Assembly: GCF_020520425.1 (NCBI RefSeq)
Contig: NC_079487.1
Location: forward strand, 109,774,141-109,838,140
Direction of reading: 5' to 3'
Length of the DNA: 64,000 nucleotides
Origin: Spinacia oleracea
Lineage: Eukaryota; Streptophyta; Magnoliopsida; Caryophyllales; Amaranthaceae
Part shown: positions 11,203 through 30,194 of the stretch, one piece after another
Layout: each line of letters begins with the position of its first letter
How positions within the stretch are numbered: position 1 is the stretch's first letter
Notes under the pieces: model-generated
Databases searched by the model: none
What the model saw: only the letters and a program-made list of their open reading frames with translations
What the model was told of the DNA's origin: nothing
Made by a program: the position numbers and the translations under genes

Positions 11203-11488
11203 TAAACATGTCATGTCATCATTGTGACACGGCTTAAAAATCGCATGTTGCGACCTTTATCATTTTCGTACTACATTACGTTTATCATTTTCGGCATTAT
11301 CCTACTCTTACCAATAATTATGCATGTACGCGCGTAGTATACATATAGGATACTACTAGTACATGATCAGACTATATCTATGTATAAGTATGTCTAAGAA
11401 GCTAGCTATTATCTAAACATCGATCTGTATGATTAATCACTACTCCGTATTGTCGATCCTGTGCGTACGTGTTAATTAACAAGAGTAT

Positions 11489-15861
<4,373 letters not shown>

Positions 15862-16630
15862 GGTTTTAGTTTGTGTGAGATTGTGAATTTTGTGATTATG
15901 GATACGTTTGTATTTTCGAATGATTTATAGGGAAAATAATGAAATTAAAATTTTATTATTTATCATGTTTTTTTTGAAGGATTTATCATTAATTATTTGA
16001 GTGTAAACTTATACACCACTTAGGGATTATCTTTTTTAGTTATTTTACATAATTATATGTGGACTAGATTGTTTTAATTAGGGAATAATATCACTGTAAT
16101 TGCTAGTTGATTGAAATTAGCTAGAATCCCACAACTCCAAATGTTCAAAATTTGGTGTTAGTGATGCTAACAATTTAGGAGTCCAATTTCTTGGGACACA
16201 TGATTAAATAAAAAACAAAAATATAGAGAGGAAAAGAGAGCAAAATTTTCGCAAAAGAAAAGAAATATGAAGAGAAGAAAAGTTGTACTTGAGCGGGAGA
16301 TTTAGCATGCAAAGACGATGTTTTCTTGTTATTTTTACAAGTTGGTTTGGTTACTTGTTCCTCATGCAAGAATAATTGGGCTAAGTCAATGGTTTTTCTG
16401 TATTGGGCCCATTAAGAGCGTCTTTGAATCCCTTGATCTTGCCCGTCAGCCCATAAATTCTTTGGACCCTCAACACCATTCTAAACTACGTAGGAGAGGG
16501 AGGCTACATCGATGGTAATCAGCGGCACAATTACCCCATACCCGGGGTAAAATGGTAATTTCATCTCATGAGTTGAAAAGTCAAACAAAGTACTGTATAT
16601 GGGCAACAATGACAGTAATTAGTACAACAA
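15862..16630. other. Upstream region of the GDSL gene
   Basis: Divergent, AT-rich 5' flank of the GDSL gene up to the Helitron end. No firm promoter element stands out and there is no gene. Near its right end, the target of the Helitron contains ACAATGACAGTAATTAGTAC-type sequence. Confidence 0.4.
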
Positions 16631-19600
16631 CTAGTATAGTACCCGTGCGATGCACGATTTATTATATGAATATTAAATTTGCATATCTAAAATATAGCTA
16701 TATGCAACTATTACCAAATAGAGCTTATAGATAATCTTCTTATTAAAACATAATCAGTAGATATGTTATTATCCCATTTCGTGTCTTATTTATTTAACAA
16801 ATAAAAAAAAAAGGTACACAGATAAATTTACGTTCTTCCCCTTTCATAACTCATGTAAAACATAAATTTATTCTCACCCGCTCTTTACTTCGAAAGTCAT
16901 ACCCACTTAATAATACTCCCTTATCATCTACATCATTACCCGAACATTTAACACCTACCCCACCATATTCTTTATTCAGCTATAGATAAGTTCGAAGTGG
17001 ATTAGGGTTGGTCCCTCAACACATGTACTTGCCTAAAATTCTCATCCCCATGATAGTCCCCACAATAGGTACGAATACTCATCCCCGTCCTAATCCCTAC
17101 CTTGCGGGCGGAAAATAAGATCAACCCCGCTTCATAACCCGTCCGTGTATCCACACCCGTCTCAAACCAAGCCCTAAACGGTTGGACCCGACATTATTTT
17201 TTGATAAGAGAGTTTTGAATTTTAAAACTTTAAAAGTATTTGAAATTTTGGTTGTCTGATTAAGATTACATTATACGTGCTTTGGACACATATAGCTTCT
17301 AGATATTTTGCTAATTAAAATTAACCATTGATTTGTTATTTCCCCATTCGATGTCTTATTTATTAAAAAAAAGAAAACAAATAAGGGTACATAGACAAAA
17401 TTAATTTTCTCCCTATTCATCCCATTTGTCAAACCTAGCCCTATACGGCTGGACCCGACATTATTTTTTGGTATGGGAGTTTTAAATTTTAAAACTCTAT
17501 TCTAGAGTATTTGACAATTGGTTGTCTTATTACATTATACTTTGACACATATATCTTATAGATATTCTCCTATTTAAAGCTAATGATGATTAAATTTGTT
17601 ATTGCCCCATTTGTGTCATATTTATTAAAAAAAGGAAACAAATAAGGGTACATAGACAAAAAAAATTCATCCTCACTCATCACACGTGTCAAACCTAGCC
17701 CTAGACCGCTGGACCCGGCCGACATTATTTTTTGGTAAGAGAGTTTTGAATTTTAAAACTATCTTCACAATTTGGTTGTCAATTACACTATTCTCTAGAC
17801 ATATATACCTTATAGATATTTTATTAATTAAAATTAATGATAGACAAATTTGTTATTGCATTCGGTGTCTTATTTATTAAAAAAACAAAAAAGGGTACAA
17901 AAACAAAAATTATTTTCATCTCCATTCATCACATGTGTCAATCATAGTGTTATTCTCATCCACCCTTCACTTTTATAGTCATACCTACTTAATCATTTTA
18001 TATTTACAATTCATTACCCGTTCACTTAACACATATTCGACTATTTACTTTATTCAGCTAGTCATGACTTTGAGACTGGTCAGGGTCTCCACACTCGTAC
18101 AAATCTAAAATTCTCATCGATCTTATCCCCATCACCCACGATAGGAAAGATACTCACCCGTACCCCTTCTATTCTCCTTCTTAACGGGTAAAAAATAAAA
18201 CTCATCCCCGATCTATCACTCACCCATGTATCCACGTACACTCGCTTAAAACCCACCCCTGGACTCAACATTTTATTTTGGTGAGAGAGTTTTGAATTTT
18301 AAAATTCTACTATAGATTCTTCTACAATTCCAGTGTCTTATTAGTATAATTGAGTAAATAAACAAAATATTATGATATGTACTCACCGGTCCGAATTTAA
18401 TCGTTGCAATAGTCTTTTCACGAAATTTTATGCGATATTGTAAGCTTATGTATTATAATTTGATAGAAAAATAAGTATGATGAGAGATAGTGGGAATTAT
18501 TTTTTATAGAATCAAGTGTAAGAGGTGAATCATAGAGCGACATAGCTCCACATCGATTTTCATTATCCGGAATTGCGCGCAAAGATTTTTCATTAGATTA
18601 CAATGTAAAATAGAGGCAAATATATTACCCGTCAAATAATCAAAGGAAAAGAAACTAATAATGTAAAATGAAACTAAAAAGACTCTTCATGAGATTAAGG
18701 AACTATTAAATAAAAGGATAAGTAGAAAATATATATTCGAGAAAGAAAATATACAAGGTTATTAAACAAATTTTTTCAATAAGCATGTTTTACACAACCT
18801 TAATAAGTACTGCTTCGAATATTAAAGCAAAGATAAATATTTGTTATACATATCCATAGGCAATATAAGACATATATTTTAAATAAAAATTGACAATACA
18901 TACAGTTAGTCATTAGTAAATTTAAGTTAAATATATTAGTACATGATAAGAGATGTTAAAATATTTTAAATAAAAAAATATTTTTGACAACCTTGTTAAA
19001 ATATTTTTATTATTATTTTAAACAGATCATTGTCATATTGTAAATATTGTGATATTGAAGTAGATTTTTAGTATAATTTTTTTAGTCAATAATCTTGATG
19101 TATATACACAATATATTTCAACATGTTATTTTAGTAGTATATTTAAGTTAAGAAATTTATTTCCATAAGTAAATAAGTAAATAAGTAAATAAGTATTTAG
19201 TAGTGTAATTGATTTATTACTATAAGTAATTAGAAAGTTTAAGTAAAAAATAAACGAAGTATATTATATAATTATTTTATTTTAAGTTTAATTATTTATA
19301 TTAAAAGAGAGACGAAACATAGATTGACATTTGTCATCACCACACTGATTTCCCCTCTTTTAGTATATTATATAAAAACGAAAGGTACATTTCATGCAAG
19401 AATTAACTTGCAAAGGTATTATAAGATTTCTATACGGAATATTGGTTATCAGAAATTGAATTCAGTGGATTATAATGTAAAATTACATTACCTACCAAAT
19501 GATAAAAAATAAAGAAACAAAGAATATAAAAATGAAACGAAAAAATTATTGAAATTGTTTCTCAAATTTCATATTAGATGATTCAATCAGTACGCACGAT

Positions 19601-20406
19601 CAAGATCTATTAATTATAAATTAGCTTTAGGGGGAGAAATATTTTATACGGAGTAAACAATATGGCCGGTCAAATAATAATTTTAGAATATATGTGCATG
19701 CATGTGATATAATCTAGTGATGGATAATTTATTGTTAACTGGTGATGAATCAATTATATTTGTTAACTGACAATTTATTTTATATACTACATATGTTAGT
19801 TAAACTTAGAATAACAGTCAAATGTCGGTTAACAGTTTAGGCTAAACGTATAAATGGTAAACTCCAGATTAGTGCATAAACTAAATGGATTATATGATAG
19901 TTATTGTTATAAGTGACTAATTTCTATGGTATATATTAGCTGTTATGAAGCGTATAAATTTCAAATATTTAACCTAACATATACGATGTATGTTTGAATT
20001 AGACTATATGTAAAATTTGATTATATATACATTATAGAAAATGCTCTATAGTAATATATATGTGCCCCAATTGGTAACCACTTCCATTATACGGAAATAT
20101 ATATGTGCGCCAATTGTACTTAGTTTTAATGATTGAACTCAACTAACTCTTTGCATTGCTTCTCTACATACATATGTGCGCCCATTGATAACCTTCCAAT
20201 ACACGGAAATATTGTTAGTAAAGACATTGATGAATCTTTTAATTTTTTATGTATTTTTTCGTATTGGTTATTGTTACCAAAAATACAATAAGTTAAATAT
20301 GACAAAAAAAATTATATATTAATTAATATTAAAAAAGAGGCCAATCAATGAGTGACATTTGTCATCACCACATTGATTTCCTCTCTTTTAGTATATTATA
20401 TATAGA
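16631..20406 (-). mobile_element. Non-autonomous Helitron with internal tandem units
   Basis: Reading on the minus strand, the element starts TCTATATATAATATACTAAA after an A at 20407, and ends with the hairpin CGTGCATCGCACGGG, a short spacer, and CTAG before a T (16631). This matches the Helitron 5' TC, 3' hairpin plus CTRR, and A/T insertion rule. It has no Rep/helicase. A second 5'-type terminus, TATAATATACTAAAAGAGGG followed by the same GTGGTGATGACAAATGTCA motif, lies at about 19320-19375, so one element may sit in or abut another. Units beginning GTCTTATTTATTAA recur at 16778, 17349, 17609 and 17865 with about 260-base spacing. Confidence 0.75.
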
Positions 20407-20660
20407 TGACAGTATTTTAATACAACAATGACAGTATTTATGCAAACGATGACAATACTTATATAACACTTGTATACATACTTTTACCCATTCATTTTAT
20501 ATGCAACACTTTTATCCATTCATTTAAGTGGTCTGTTTACTTTTTATATTTCATTACAGTTATATACATAATTTCCTTTTTTTGGGTGATTGTGACAGTA
20601 TTTTAATATAGCAATGACAGTATATATACAACAATGACAATACTTATATTAGAAATGACA
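20407..20660. repeat. Short-period repeat based on TGACAGTATT
   Basis: Variants of ATGACAGTATTTTAATACAA recur several times at 20407-20460 and 20593-20660. The same motif (ACAATGACAGTAATTAGTAC) borders the other end of the Helitron at about 16608, so the Helitron appears to have inserted into this repeat. Confidence 0.6.
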
Positions 20661-21619
20661 GTATATAACAAGTTAACAACACTTTTACACATTTATTTAA
20701 AGGTGGGCCATGTTTTCAATTTTTTTTATTTTTTAAATTGGGTATGGGGTCCTTATATCGCTGGTTACCAGCGATGTAGACAACCTCAACTACGTAGTAT
20801 ATTGAACTCACAGAAGTACATTACTTCGTCTATTAAAGTCTTAATTAATGAATGGCGCATCTAGTCTTTTTTCACTTTTATTAACAAAAACAGGGAAATC
20901 TTTAGGGACGGAGAGAGCATATACGAAGTATATTATAACAGAGTATAGATTATTGGACAATTTGTGATGACGTGTCTAACAATTGTTGATTTGTTGTATA
21001 TATAGACGTAAGCTAGCCATAATGAAGCTAATGTTGTCACATGATATAATATCGCTAGAGTTTCGACCTGCATCGTAATACTTACAACCTTTTTACCGAG
21101 GCTACAACAAGGTTGCCTCCCGTAAATTCAAAATTCATTTTTTCCAATCGTAAAAAGGATAGGACTATATTTAAAATAGTATCCTCGATGATAGACTAGA
21201 TGAAATCAAAACAAGTCTATTTTTTATTGTCGGGATAAAAAAACTAGTTAATTCATGGAGCAAACGGAGTGTTTGCACCAACACCTTCGCAATGGCCTTG
21301 ACCGGTTGACTGTTGAAGACTTGAAGAAATACCAGAATCCGGAATATCCAAATGAAAATACCATAAAAAATTATGATCAGAAAAAAAAAAACAGACAGAC
21401 CCCTAAAAATAAAACCAGAATAAATGAAGCCAATCGAAAAGTAGCAAGTAAGATATGGTTTTGGAGTCACCCATTTTCTCCAAAATTGCCTTCATTTTCC
21501 CACTTTTATCTGCAGTATATGCTTCCAGCATCTCCCCAATTATCCCTCCTTCCACTGTCTTCCCCCCTTTAAAACTCCACCATCGTTAACCTCCATTTTT
21601 CTCTCTCCTCATATCAACA
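20661..21619. other. Upstream region of UGP3
   Basis: AT-rich DNA, then a pyrimidine-rich leader (CTCCATTTTTCTCTCTCCTC) just before the UGP3 start codon at 21620. No other gene is supported; the open frames here are short and unlike known proteins. Confidence 0.4.
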
Positions 21620-24600
21620 ATGGCGTCTTCACTCCCTCCACACACCAGCCATGTTGCCTCATCCTCCTCCCACTACAACCGAAATTCTCTGTCCACCTTC
21701 ACTGATCATCACACTTCCACCTTCCTGCACTTTCGGAAACATCACCTCTTTTCTCTATCCTCTTCCCACTCTCTCTCTTCCTCTTCCTCTACCTCCTCCT
21801 CTCCTTCCTCTTCTTCGCAGCTACTTACTCGCGTTTCGACGGTGCCGGTGGAGTACGCGCCACCGGCGCCGGATTTTGATTTCGACAAGGAAATTGCTCG
21901 GCTAAGAAGCTTGAAGCTGAAGCTTTCAAAAGCAGGGAGTCTTGAGAGGAAGCACCGAGTTATCGACAGTGATTCACTAGTTAACCGATTCTTCAATTCG
22001 AGTCAGAATGGGTTTGCTAGGGTTTCGGAATCAGTGGAATTGGACTCGTTTGAGATGTATTTGATTAAATGCGTTATTGCGGCTGGGCAGGAGCATGTGA
22101 TTAACTATGGATTTGAAGAAGATGAGGAGAGAGATTTTCAGAGTAGTCGGAGTTCGTTGAAGAATGCATTGTTTTCGTTGGCGGAGATGATAGAGAGTTG
22201 GGATATTGTAGGTGGCGGTGCAGGGAATGGTAAGATGGGGATGAGTAAATTAATGGAGGAGGAAATTGCAGCTTTGAAGAAGCTGTTGAAGACGTTGGCA
22301 GAAATGGAAAGGTTTTATGATTGTATTGGTGGAATTCTTGGGTAAGCTGCTTCATCTGGAAACTTTATATTTTTCTTGGTTAACATTTTGCAATTTCATT
22401 ATCTTGTCTTTCTGGCATTTATGCATTAGCACTATTTTTTTAGTTATTTTGGATGATGACAAATGAATGATGAAGATAGCGGGAATGTGTATGTACAGAA
22501 AATGAGTTAAGGTAGAGGATTCTTTTAATTTAAACTATGCCTTTTTATTTGCAGTCTTATAATAGTCTGTTGCAGTGAAAATCAGATTCAACTGCAAACC
22601 TTTTAATTTAAATGGCATCTTAAATGGTGACGTTTAAAGTAACTTACACGAATGCTCAAAGATTTAGATCATAGGAGAGCCAATTGGAGATGAGATAGGA
22701 GGACATTGTCGAGAGGATTGCTATGTACGGAGTATTTACTAAGCTGTTATTGATCTTGTGGATCATGTTGTTACATGCGTGATGGATAACATCAGATGAG
22801 GATTACAAGCACAATGGAATAGTTTGTATGAAATGTTGCAATTGGCAATAAGTAAAATTGTGTCAAAGTGCTTCATGTAATCTGGATATTCCTTTTGGTT
22901 ATATGTGTGGACCAACAAACTTATCTCTAATGTGTTGTAACCTTGAGGATCGAGACTTCACAATTAGTTCCACTACTATTTTGAGTGTTATGCTCTTTTT
23001 TGAACTAAGATACATTTTGGATGCTAAAGAGAGCATGTCTTAATAGAATACAATGAGATGACAAATATGAAATTATCGGAAGTTGTAAGAACATGCATTT
23101 ATTATTTTTTAAAATCTTAGGTTTTTGTTGAGTTTCATATTTATATTTAAGTAGAATTGTACAACTTATCCTGCTTTTATGTGTTTGATGGTTGCGTTTC
23201 GTAAAGATAGTTTCTAATTCTAGTTTATCTAGACTTAGGTGGATGAGTCGTTATTTGGTGTAAGCAAGGTGCATGAGATCTGAAGATGACTAGCATGTGC
23301 ATGGGTGCTAGGAATAGTCACGCGGGGGTATGCTCAAGTTGGAGGCGACTTATGCTGGAGCTGTGGATAGTGTAGTGCTGCATGCATGGATTTTATCCAT
23401 GGTGTATAGTTGTATACTCAAGTCACAAACGACATATGCTCCAGCCTCCAGCTATTAATCCTAGTGTAGAATGAATGGATTAGACGAACAGTGAATTACA
23501 CGTGTGGTGTATCAGTGTATGCTTGTCAGTTGGCGTTCTCAGGATTACTCCTCATTGTATGATATGTTACTATCTTTATCAATAAGATTGTGGAGTGGAG
23601 ATTTGTTCTTTCACTTTAAAATAAATGTGCTCCAATAATTTTGGATTTTCTCACAATTAGGAGGATGTCCTAAACTCTAAAAAGTGGAATTAAAGCTGTA
23701 TGAGTTCATAACATAGAGTTTGTGAGCCAATTATGATATTAGGGGAGGGGAGGGGGTAGTTAGAGTTAGTAAGCTTTGATTAGGGTTGTGTTCTGATGAT
23801 GGATAAGTGGGCATTTCACCTTCAGGGAGTACTGTTTGGTGCAAGTTTTGTGACTGGTTATTTATATTTATATAATGTATTAATGTGTCATATCCAGAAC
23901 AATGTGGTCAGTCAAAATGTTGGTGAACGTATGCTTTAAGTTATTAAGATTTGCAAAGTTCTGCTTTGTGCTGTTTTGGGTGATCAATTACATTTGTAAA
24001 ATTATAATCTCAACATGCCATTGTTCTACTTAAATTTTTGAGTAACGTGGAGCACATATTGGTTGGCAGATACCAGTTAACAGTGTTGGAGCTTCTTGCT
24101 GAGTCAGTTACAGGGAAAACCATGAATAGTTCCCAGCACATGAAAGAGTCGATGAATTGCCAATTTGTGGAAATTCATTCTCCCCAGGGGGTTGACCTTT
24201 CAAAAAATACAGAATATGCATCACAAGCAGCTATGTGGGGAATCGAGGTTGGGATTTTGTTGCTGATTTCTTTTTTCTATTGAAAGATGAATATTTTAAA
24301 GAACTTAGGATCTTTGTCACTTGATGTATTTCAGGGTTTGCCACACCTTGGTGAAATTTATCCTCTGGGTGGCTCTGCAGATAGGCTTGGCTTCGTTGAT
24401 CCTGACACAGGGGAATGTCTTCCTGCGGCTATGCTCCCTTACTGTGGACGGACTCTGCTGGAAGGACTTATTAGGGATCTCCAGGTAATAAGCTGTGTCT
24501 TACGTTAGGAACTTAGCAATCAATCTCATATTTTTTCCGCTTAGATTTGATTTTACCTATTTTGAATGTATTTTCTCTCCAATGGTTCAAAGTTCAAACC

Positions 24601-27600
24601 TTCAGTTTACTTATTGCATTTCCAGTAATATTTGTCTTCTTTTTATGTTTAAGGCTAGAGAATATCTGCACTTCAAGCTATTTGGAAAACAATGCATCAC
24701 CCCTGTTGCTATCATGACAAGTGCTGCAAAGAATAACCATGAACACATTAGTTTACTTTGTGACAAACTTCAATGGTTTGGAAGAGGTCAATCAACATTT
24801 CAACTTTTTGAACAGGTTTATATTCAAGTATCTTCTGTTTAGTTCTTTGGATGTTGTGGTTGTCGTATTACCTTAAGAAATATGATGGTATTGTCAGCCT
24901 CTTGTTCCAGCCATCAGTGCCGAAGATGGAGAATGGTTGGTTTCTGAACCATTCACGCCAGTTTGCAAACCTGGAGGTCATGGGGTAATATGGAAGCTTG
25001 CTTATGACAAGGGCGTCTTCCAATGGTTTCACAATCATGGACGGAGAGGTGCAACTGTTCGGCAAGTCAGGTATGCTAGTGAATCTTATCTCTATGATCT
25101 GAGCTCTGACATATTTCTTTCTCCTGTTAGCTTTATTTCCTTCCTCTCCTCATCCTGCTCATATCTGGTTTAAAACACGGTATTTTGGGTGTTTACTGAT
25201 ATTGGTAAGCTTGCAGTAATGTTGTGGCTGCAACAGATTCTACCCTACTGGCATTGGCAGGAGTTGGTTTGCACCAAGGAAAGGTTTGTTTTTCTTTTAG
25301 CTTCCCGTAATGTTGTGGCTGATTGTGGGATTTGAAGTCTTTTTTTCCCCCTTCTTTTTGTCTTCTTCTGATACATCTTATCAACTGATCGTTATTCACT
25401 TTTCATAACATACATTGCGGCATTTCGCGCCTGTACTTTTTGTCTTGTGTATTGCTTCCAACTAAGGTTATATCCTCTTTGGTATAAGTCCAATTTTATA
25501 TTGATTCGAACATTTGATTCTAATTGTAATCGGGTTCTAGGAGAGGTTGAGGGAATTTTTTTTTTTGAGGTGAATTAGAGGTTTGAATTTTTGAAAAGCT
25601 AATTGGAAGTGTTTGGTTAGGAGGTTTGGAAGAGAGTTTTGGGGTGAAAAAGCTAATTCTTTTTGCAACTAGAGGTTTGAGAAAGTGAAGGTGACTACTT
25701 TGTCCTAAGACTGCCTAAAATTACAACACTTACCAAACTTAGCACCCTACATTATTTCCCTCCTAAAAACATTTTCTCACGCCGACTTCTTCATTTCACC
25801 ACTTTTGCTACTCGTTTCTTGTTGTAATAAGTTTTATATTAGTACTTTGAAGCACTTGAAGACTATTGCAATCATGCTTGTAATATCATTAAATTAAGAA
25901 TAATTTTTTAAGAAACTTTTTTTTTAATATTGTTTGAAGGGACAATGAATTTGTTTTATTTATTCAATGTTTATTCAAAAATTAAAGAGAAAATAATTAA
26001 CATAATAAACTTTTGTCTAATATTAAGAAGAAACAAAGTACCCAAGGTACCATTGTCCTTAGTGGTTATTTTACATATTAAACCGCTAATAGCTAACAAC
26101 TAATTTACCAAACACTTTTACACAAGCAACTAATTTAACCAGCTAGTCAAACTAGCTAATACAAACAGCTAAGAACTATTCGAACCAACTAACAGCTAAC
26201 AACTCCTAACCAAACAGGGCCAATATCTTTAACCTGGATGCGATTTGGGGCTCCACTGAACTATAGACACCTAACTGCTGCAATCCAACTTATGTTTCTA
26301 TTATCTATTGAAATGTAATCCAACTTCAATGCCTCGACTTTGTTTTAAATTAAATCTAAGTTCCTTTACTTAATAGATGATAATGTATTCTAGAATCTTG
26401 ATAGCTATTCTCTGGGTTTTGTGTCCAGGAAGGAATTTGTAAGATAATTTAAATTAGGTCCATAAGCTATTAGGTTGTAAACCTTTGAAGATAGACTGAT
26501 AGAGTAGTCTGTCTTACTTTCCTTTATGGTTACTCCGTGGGCGGGTTTGCTGGGGTTATCTCTCAATAGTGTAATTCGTGATTGGGAGACGAATCTCTGT
26601 TCACTTGGTTTACTGCTGAGATGACATCTGTTGAACAAACTTCAAAAATAGTTGTGAAAAGATAAGGATTTGGGTTGCAGATGATATTGAAATCTCACTT
26701 GGCCAATAGTGGTTTGGTACCTGGTAGGGGTTATGCTGTTATGATATTAAGATCTTAGGTTTATTTAAGAATCCATGTATGCTATTCCCCCAAGCTTATG
26801 CGTTGACACTGTTGTATGTGCAATTTGTCCAGAAACTAGGCTTTGCATCTTGTCAGAGGACTGCTGGGGCTACTGAAGGTATTAATGTTCTCGTTGAAAA
26901 GAAGGAAATAAGTGGCAAGTGGGCTTATGGTTTTTCATGCATTGAGTACACTGAGTTTGACAAATTTGGAATTCCAGGGGCTTCTTCATCAAAGAGGTAT
27001 ACATTTTGTTAATAGATGTAGTTAGTTCTTCTAGTGAATTAATTAAATAGTATCATTTATACTACTCCCTCCATATATATTAAAGTTGACTACATTCTTC
27101 ATTATTTTGATTTTATATATCTCCACCATACCATTGTAGTCTTACTTTGGAATTCTTATATGGTTATCGTTAATGCTTAATGGTAATACGGGAAGGTTTG
27201 AGATTTATTTTACCAAATTAAGAAATCGACCTACTTGTATGGGACAAACTACAATAAAAATTGTAGCCTGTTGTTTTGGGACAGAGGTAGTATAACTGTA
27301 AAATTACATGAAACAATCATGTTTACTTCTGTTACTCTTCTCAGAATAATGTGAGATTTTGTAGACGTGACTCGTTGTGGTGCCTATTAAAAAATGTAGC
27401 CTGTGGTTTTGGGACAGAGCTAGTATAACTATAAAATGTTACATGGAACAATCATGTTCACTTCTGTTACTCTTCTCAGAATAATGTGAGATTTTATAGA
27501 CGTGACTCGTTGTGGGCCTATTATAGGGCTGGAGGGATATTGAAAAGTTAATTCTTTAATAACATAATTCCAGAATCAAACATCACTTGATGGATTGGGA

Positions 27601-30153
27601 GACCAACATCTCAGCGTAGGATTATAATGTCAGATTCTATTCTATTGCTTTGTTCTGATGCTCATCAAAAGTATTTCTCTATGACGTTTGGGAAGGGGGT
27701 TTGAGGTCTCTATATATCTTTACCGTGATCATGTTAAGGCTATATATTTATGGCTACAGAATATAGACACTGTTACCCGTCAGAACTCAGAACCGATGAT
27801 TGGAAGCAGTTGGAGCTCAGTTTGTACTTTCTTATGCTGTGTTTCTTATATATCAACATTTTTTTATTGCAGCATTGCCTGTTTTTCCATCCAATTTTAA
27901 TGATTGCTTGTTATTTTATCCCCATCCTTGTCAAAAAATATTTTCCCCTGATGTGAAGTTGTCAACCATCCACAGCTTGCTAGCAGAGTTCCCAGCCAAT
28001 ACAAACATTTTATATGTTGATTTGCATTCTGCGGAGCAAGTCGGATCACGCAATGATGAGAGCAGTTTACCTGGATTGGTTCTAAATATTAAAAAGCAAA
28101 TTGAATATGTTGACCATTATGGCATCAAGCATAGGTATGAACCAATAATACTTGCTTCAAATTTGCAAATATGTCATTCCAAACAGTGGGGAAAATAAAT
28201 TTGAAGCATATGGGTGCTCCTATGCACAGATTGCACACAGATATATGCAGGCGTGCAGTAGGATGGCGAAGGTAAACTGAAGTTATGGCTCTCTTAAATC
28301 TTATCCTTGTGTGCATGTTGCAGTGTTTCTGGTGGAAGGCTGGAATGCACAATGCAAAACATTGCTGACAACTTCTGCAATACATATCCATCTCGGTATT
28401 ATGGAGTAAAAGAAGGTTTGCTATTTTCACTTCTCAGTAATGAGTTTAGTCTTACCTACATTATCACATTTCTGTTCCCTTTATCCATGTTGCTAAATTA
28501 AATCGACAATGGCAGATGTACTGGATACATTTATGGTGTATAATGAACGAAGAAGGGTCACCTCATCTGCCAAGAAAAAAAGAAGGCAGGGTGGCAAGTC
28601 GTTTCACCAGGTAAATTACTTCTTCTTTCGAAAATAATGTCTGGTTCCAATTTTAGAACCCGAAGTCTGTTGATTTTTATCATTGATCTGTTAAAGATAC
28701 TTCTTATATAGATTTGTAATGTGCAAATGGTATCATTAGAGGATATGAAATTACAAATTCTATCTCGGTTGGACATGTATTTTTATTTCTGAATTCTACT
28801 ATTATTATTATTATTATTATGCTTTATGATAAACAAAATAAAAGTAATGGCTCTTAAAACCTCTTCGCTTCCTTTCCATGAAGTAGAAGATGGTCGTCCC
28901 GTTATCGCTTTTGGGTCATTTGGAAACAACCTCTCTGCAATTGCAGGGGTAAGTTTGCGTACACCCAACCCCCCCTTACCCGCTTCTTGCGGGAGCCTCT
29001 TTGAGGCAATGGATAATGATAATGATAATGGTAATTTTGACCTGGAAGATCACAATTTTTTTCAATGAGCCTACTTTTATTGGACTGGAGGAATATAACC
29101 TTTGTAGATGCAACAATGTATCGTTTGGCTTAAACACGGGCCTTTGAGTTCTTAGGCACGACTTTAGTCTTAAAGGAACTAATACTCTTTTCTGCTTCTT
29201 GCAGACTCCAGATGGAGCGTTGTTGGACATCACGAGGAATGCCTATGATCTCCTTTCCTACTGTGATATAAAAATTCCTGAAGTATGCCAGCTTCAGTGT
29301 TGACTTCTATTTTCTTATGATAAATAATTTAACCATGGTGCTCTTAGTTCATGAATTTCCTAAGGAAAGTTAATTCTTAAGAAAGTTGCTCAAAGTTGTG
29401 GGTTAATTTGCCGCTATCCCATTGAATTGTTGCTCACCAAACATGGCATAATACTCTGTGCCTCTTTATATGGACCTGGATTTTCCCTTGGTCTGGAACG
29501 GTGGAACCCTACACTTACTAAGTAGAGTTGGTAGAAAAATATGAGTGGGAAATTTCTTCTTTAGGAAAGTTACTCAGACTTTTGCCCTTTGTTGCCAGTT
29601 TCAAATGGATTCATTTCTAAGTTCCAGCCAAGTAACAAATTCTCTTTTTCCTTGGAACTCATTTCATTTTCTGTCAGGGACCTGAGGTCCCCGACTAGTT
29701 TTTCTTCTCCATGAAAAAATACTTTAGTTATAAAGGAAGAGTGAATACATCCCTTAATTTGGAAACCTTAGGAAACTATCTAAGGCATCACAAATGTTGA
29801 AAATCTTGAGACCCTAAATCTTAATATTCTTTGACATGATTTATCTTGATTATTTTTCACTGATTGGAACTCATTCTTTGTATCCTGCAGGTGGGAGGAA
29901 ATGAAAATTACATTAAATCTGGTCCACCATATCTCATATTTTTGCATCCTGCTTTGGGTCCTCTTTGGGAGGTTTCGAGGCAAAAGGTTAGCTCAGATAC
30001 TCCATGCTCCTTGAATCTATTGAGAACAGACTGTAAGATCAACATTATCATTTTTCAGAAGCTGTAGTGAATATTTTTTATAAAGGCAAACAAGCGTGCG
30101 TGTGTGTGTCCGTGCGTTGGTGTGTGTGTGTGCTTGTGTGTGTGATCACTATC

Positions 30154-30194
<41 letters not shown>

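Larger units (their letters stand above)
10325..11277. mobile_element. TIR element hosting two nested MITEs
   Basis: Outer inverted arms match over about 35 bases: left GATGATAAAGGTCGCAAGTTGCGA (about 10336-10360, split here as GATGATAAAGG / TCGCAAGTTGCGA) and right, reverse complemented, AATGATAAAGG / TCGCAACATGCGA (about 11241-11270). Inner arms share GTGTCAC followed by a TTAA-rich stretch. Between the arms lie the MITEs at 10496-10818 and 10924-11202. Outer limits are approximate and the superfamily is not assigned. Confidence 0.55.

Noticed and set aside
21651-22355. Alternative-frame proteins inside UGP3 exon 1
   Set aside because: Shadow frames of the real UGP3 exon in Ser/Pro codon-rich DNA.
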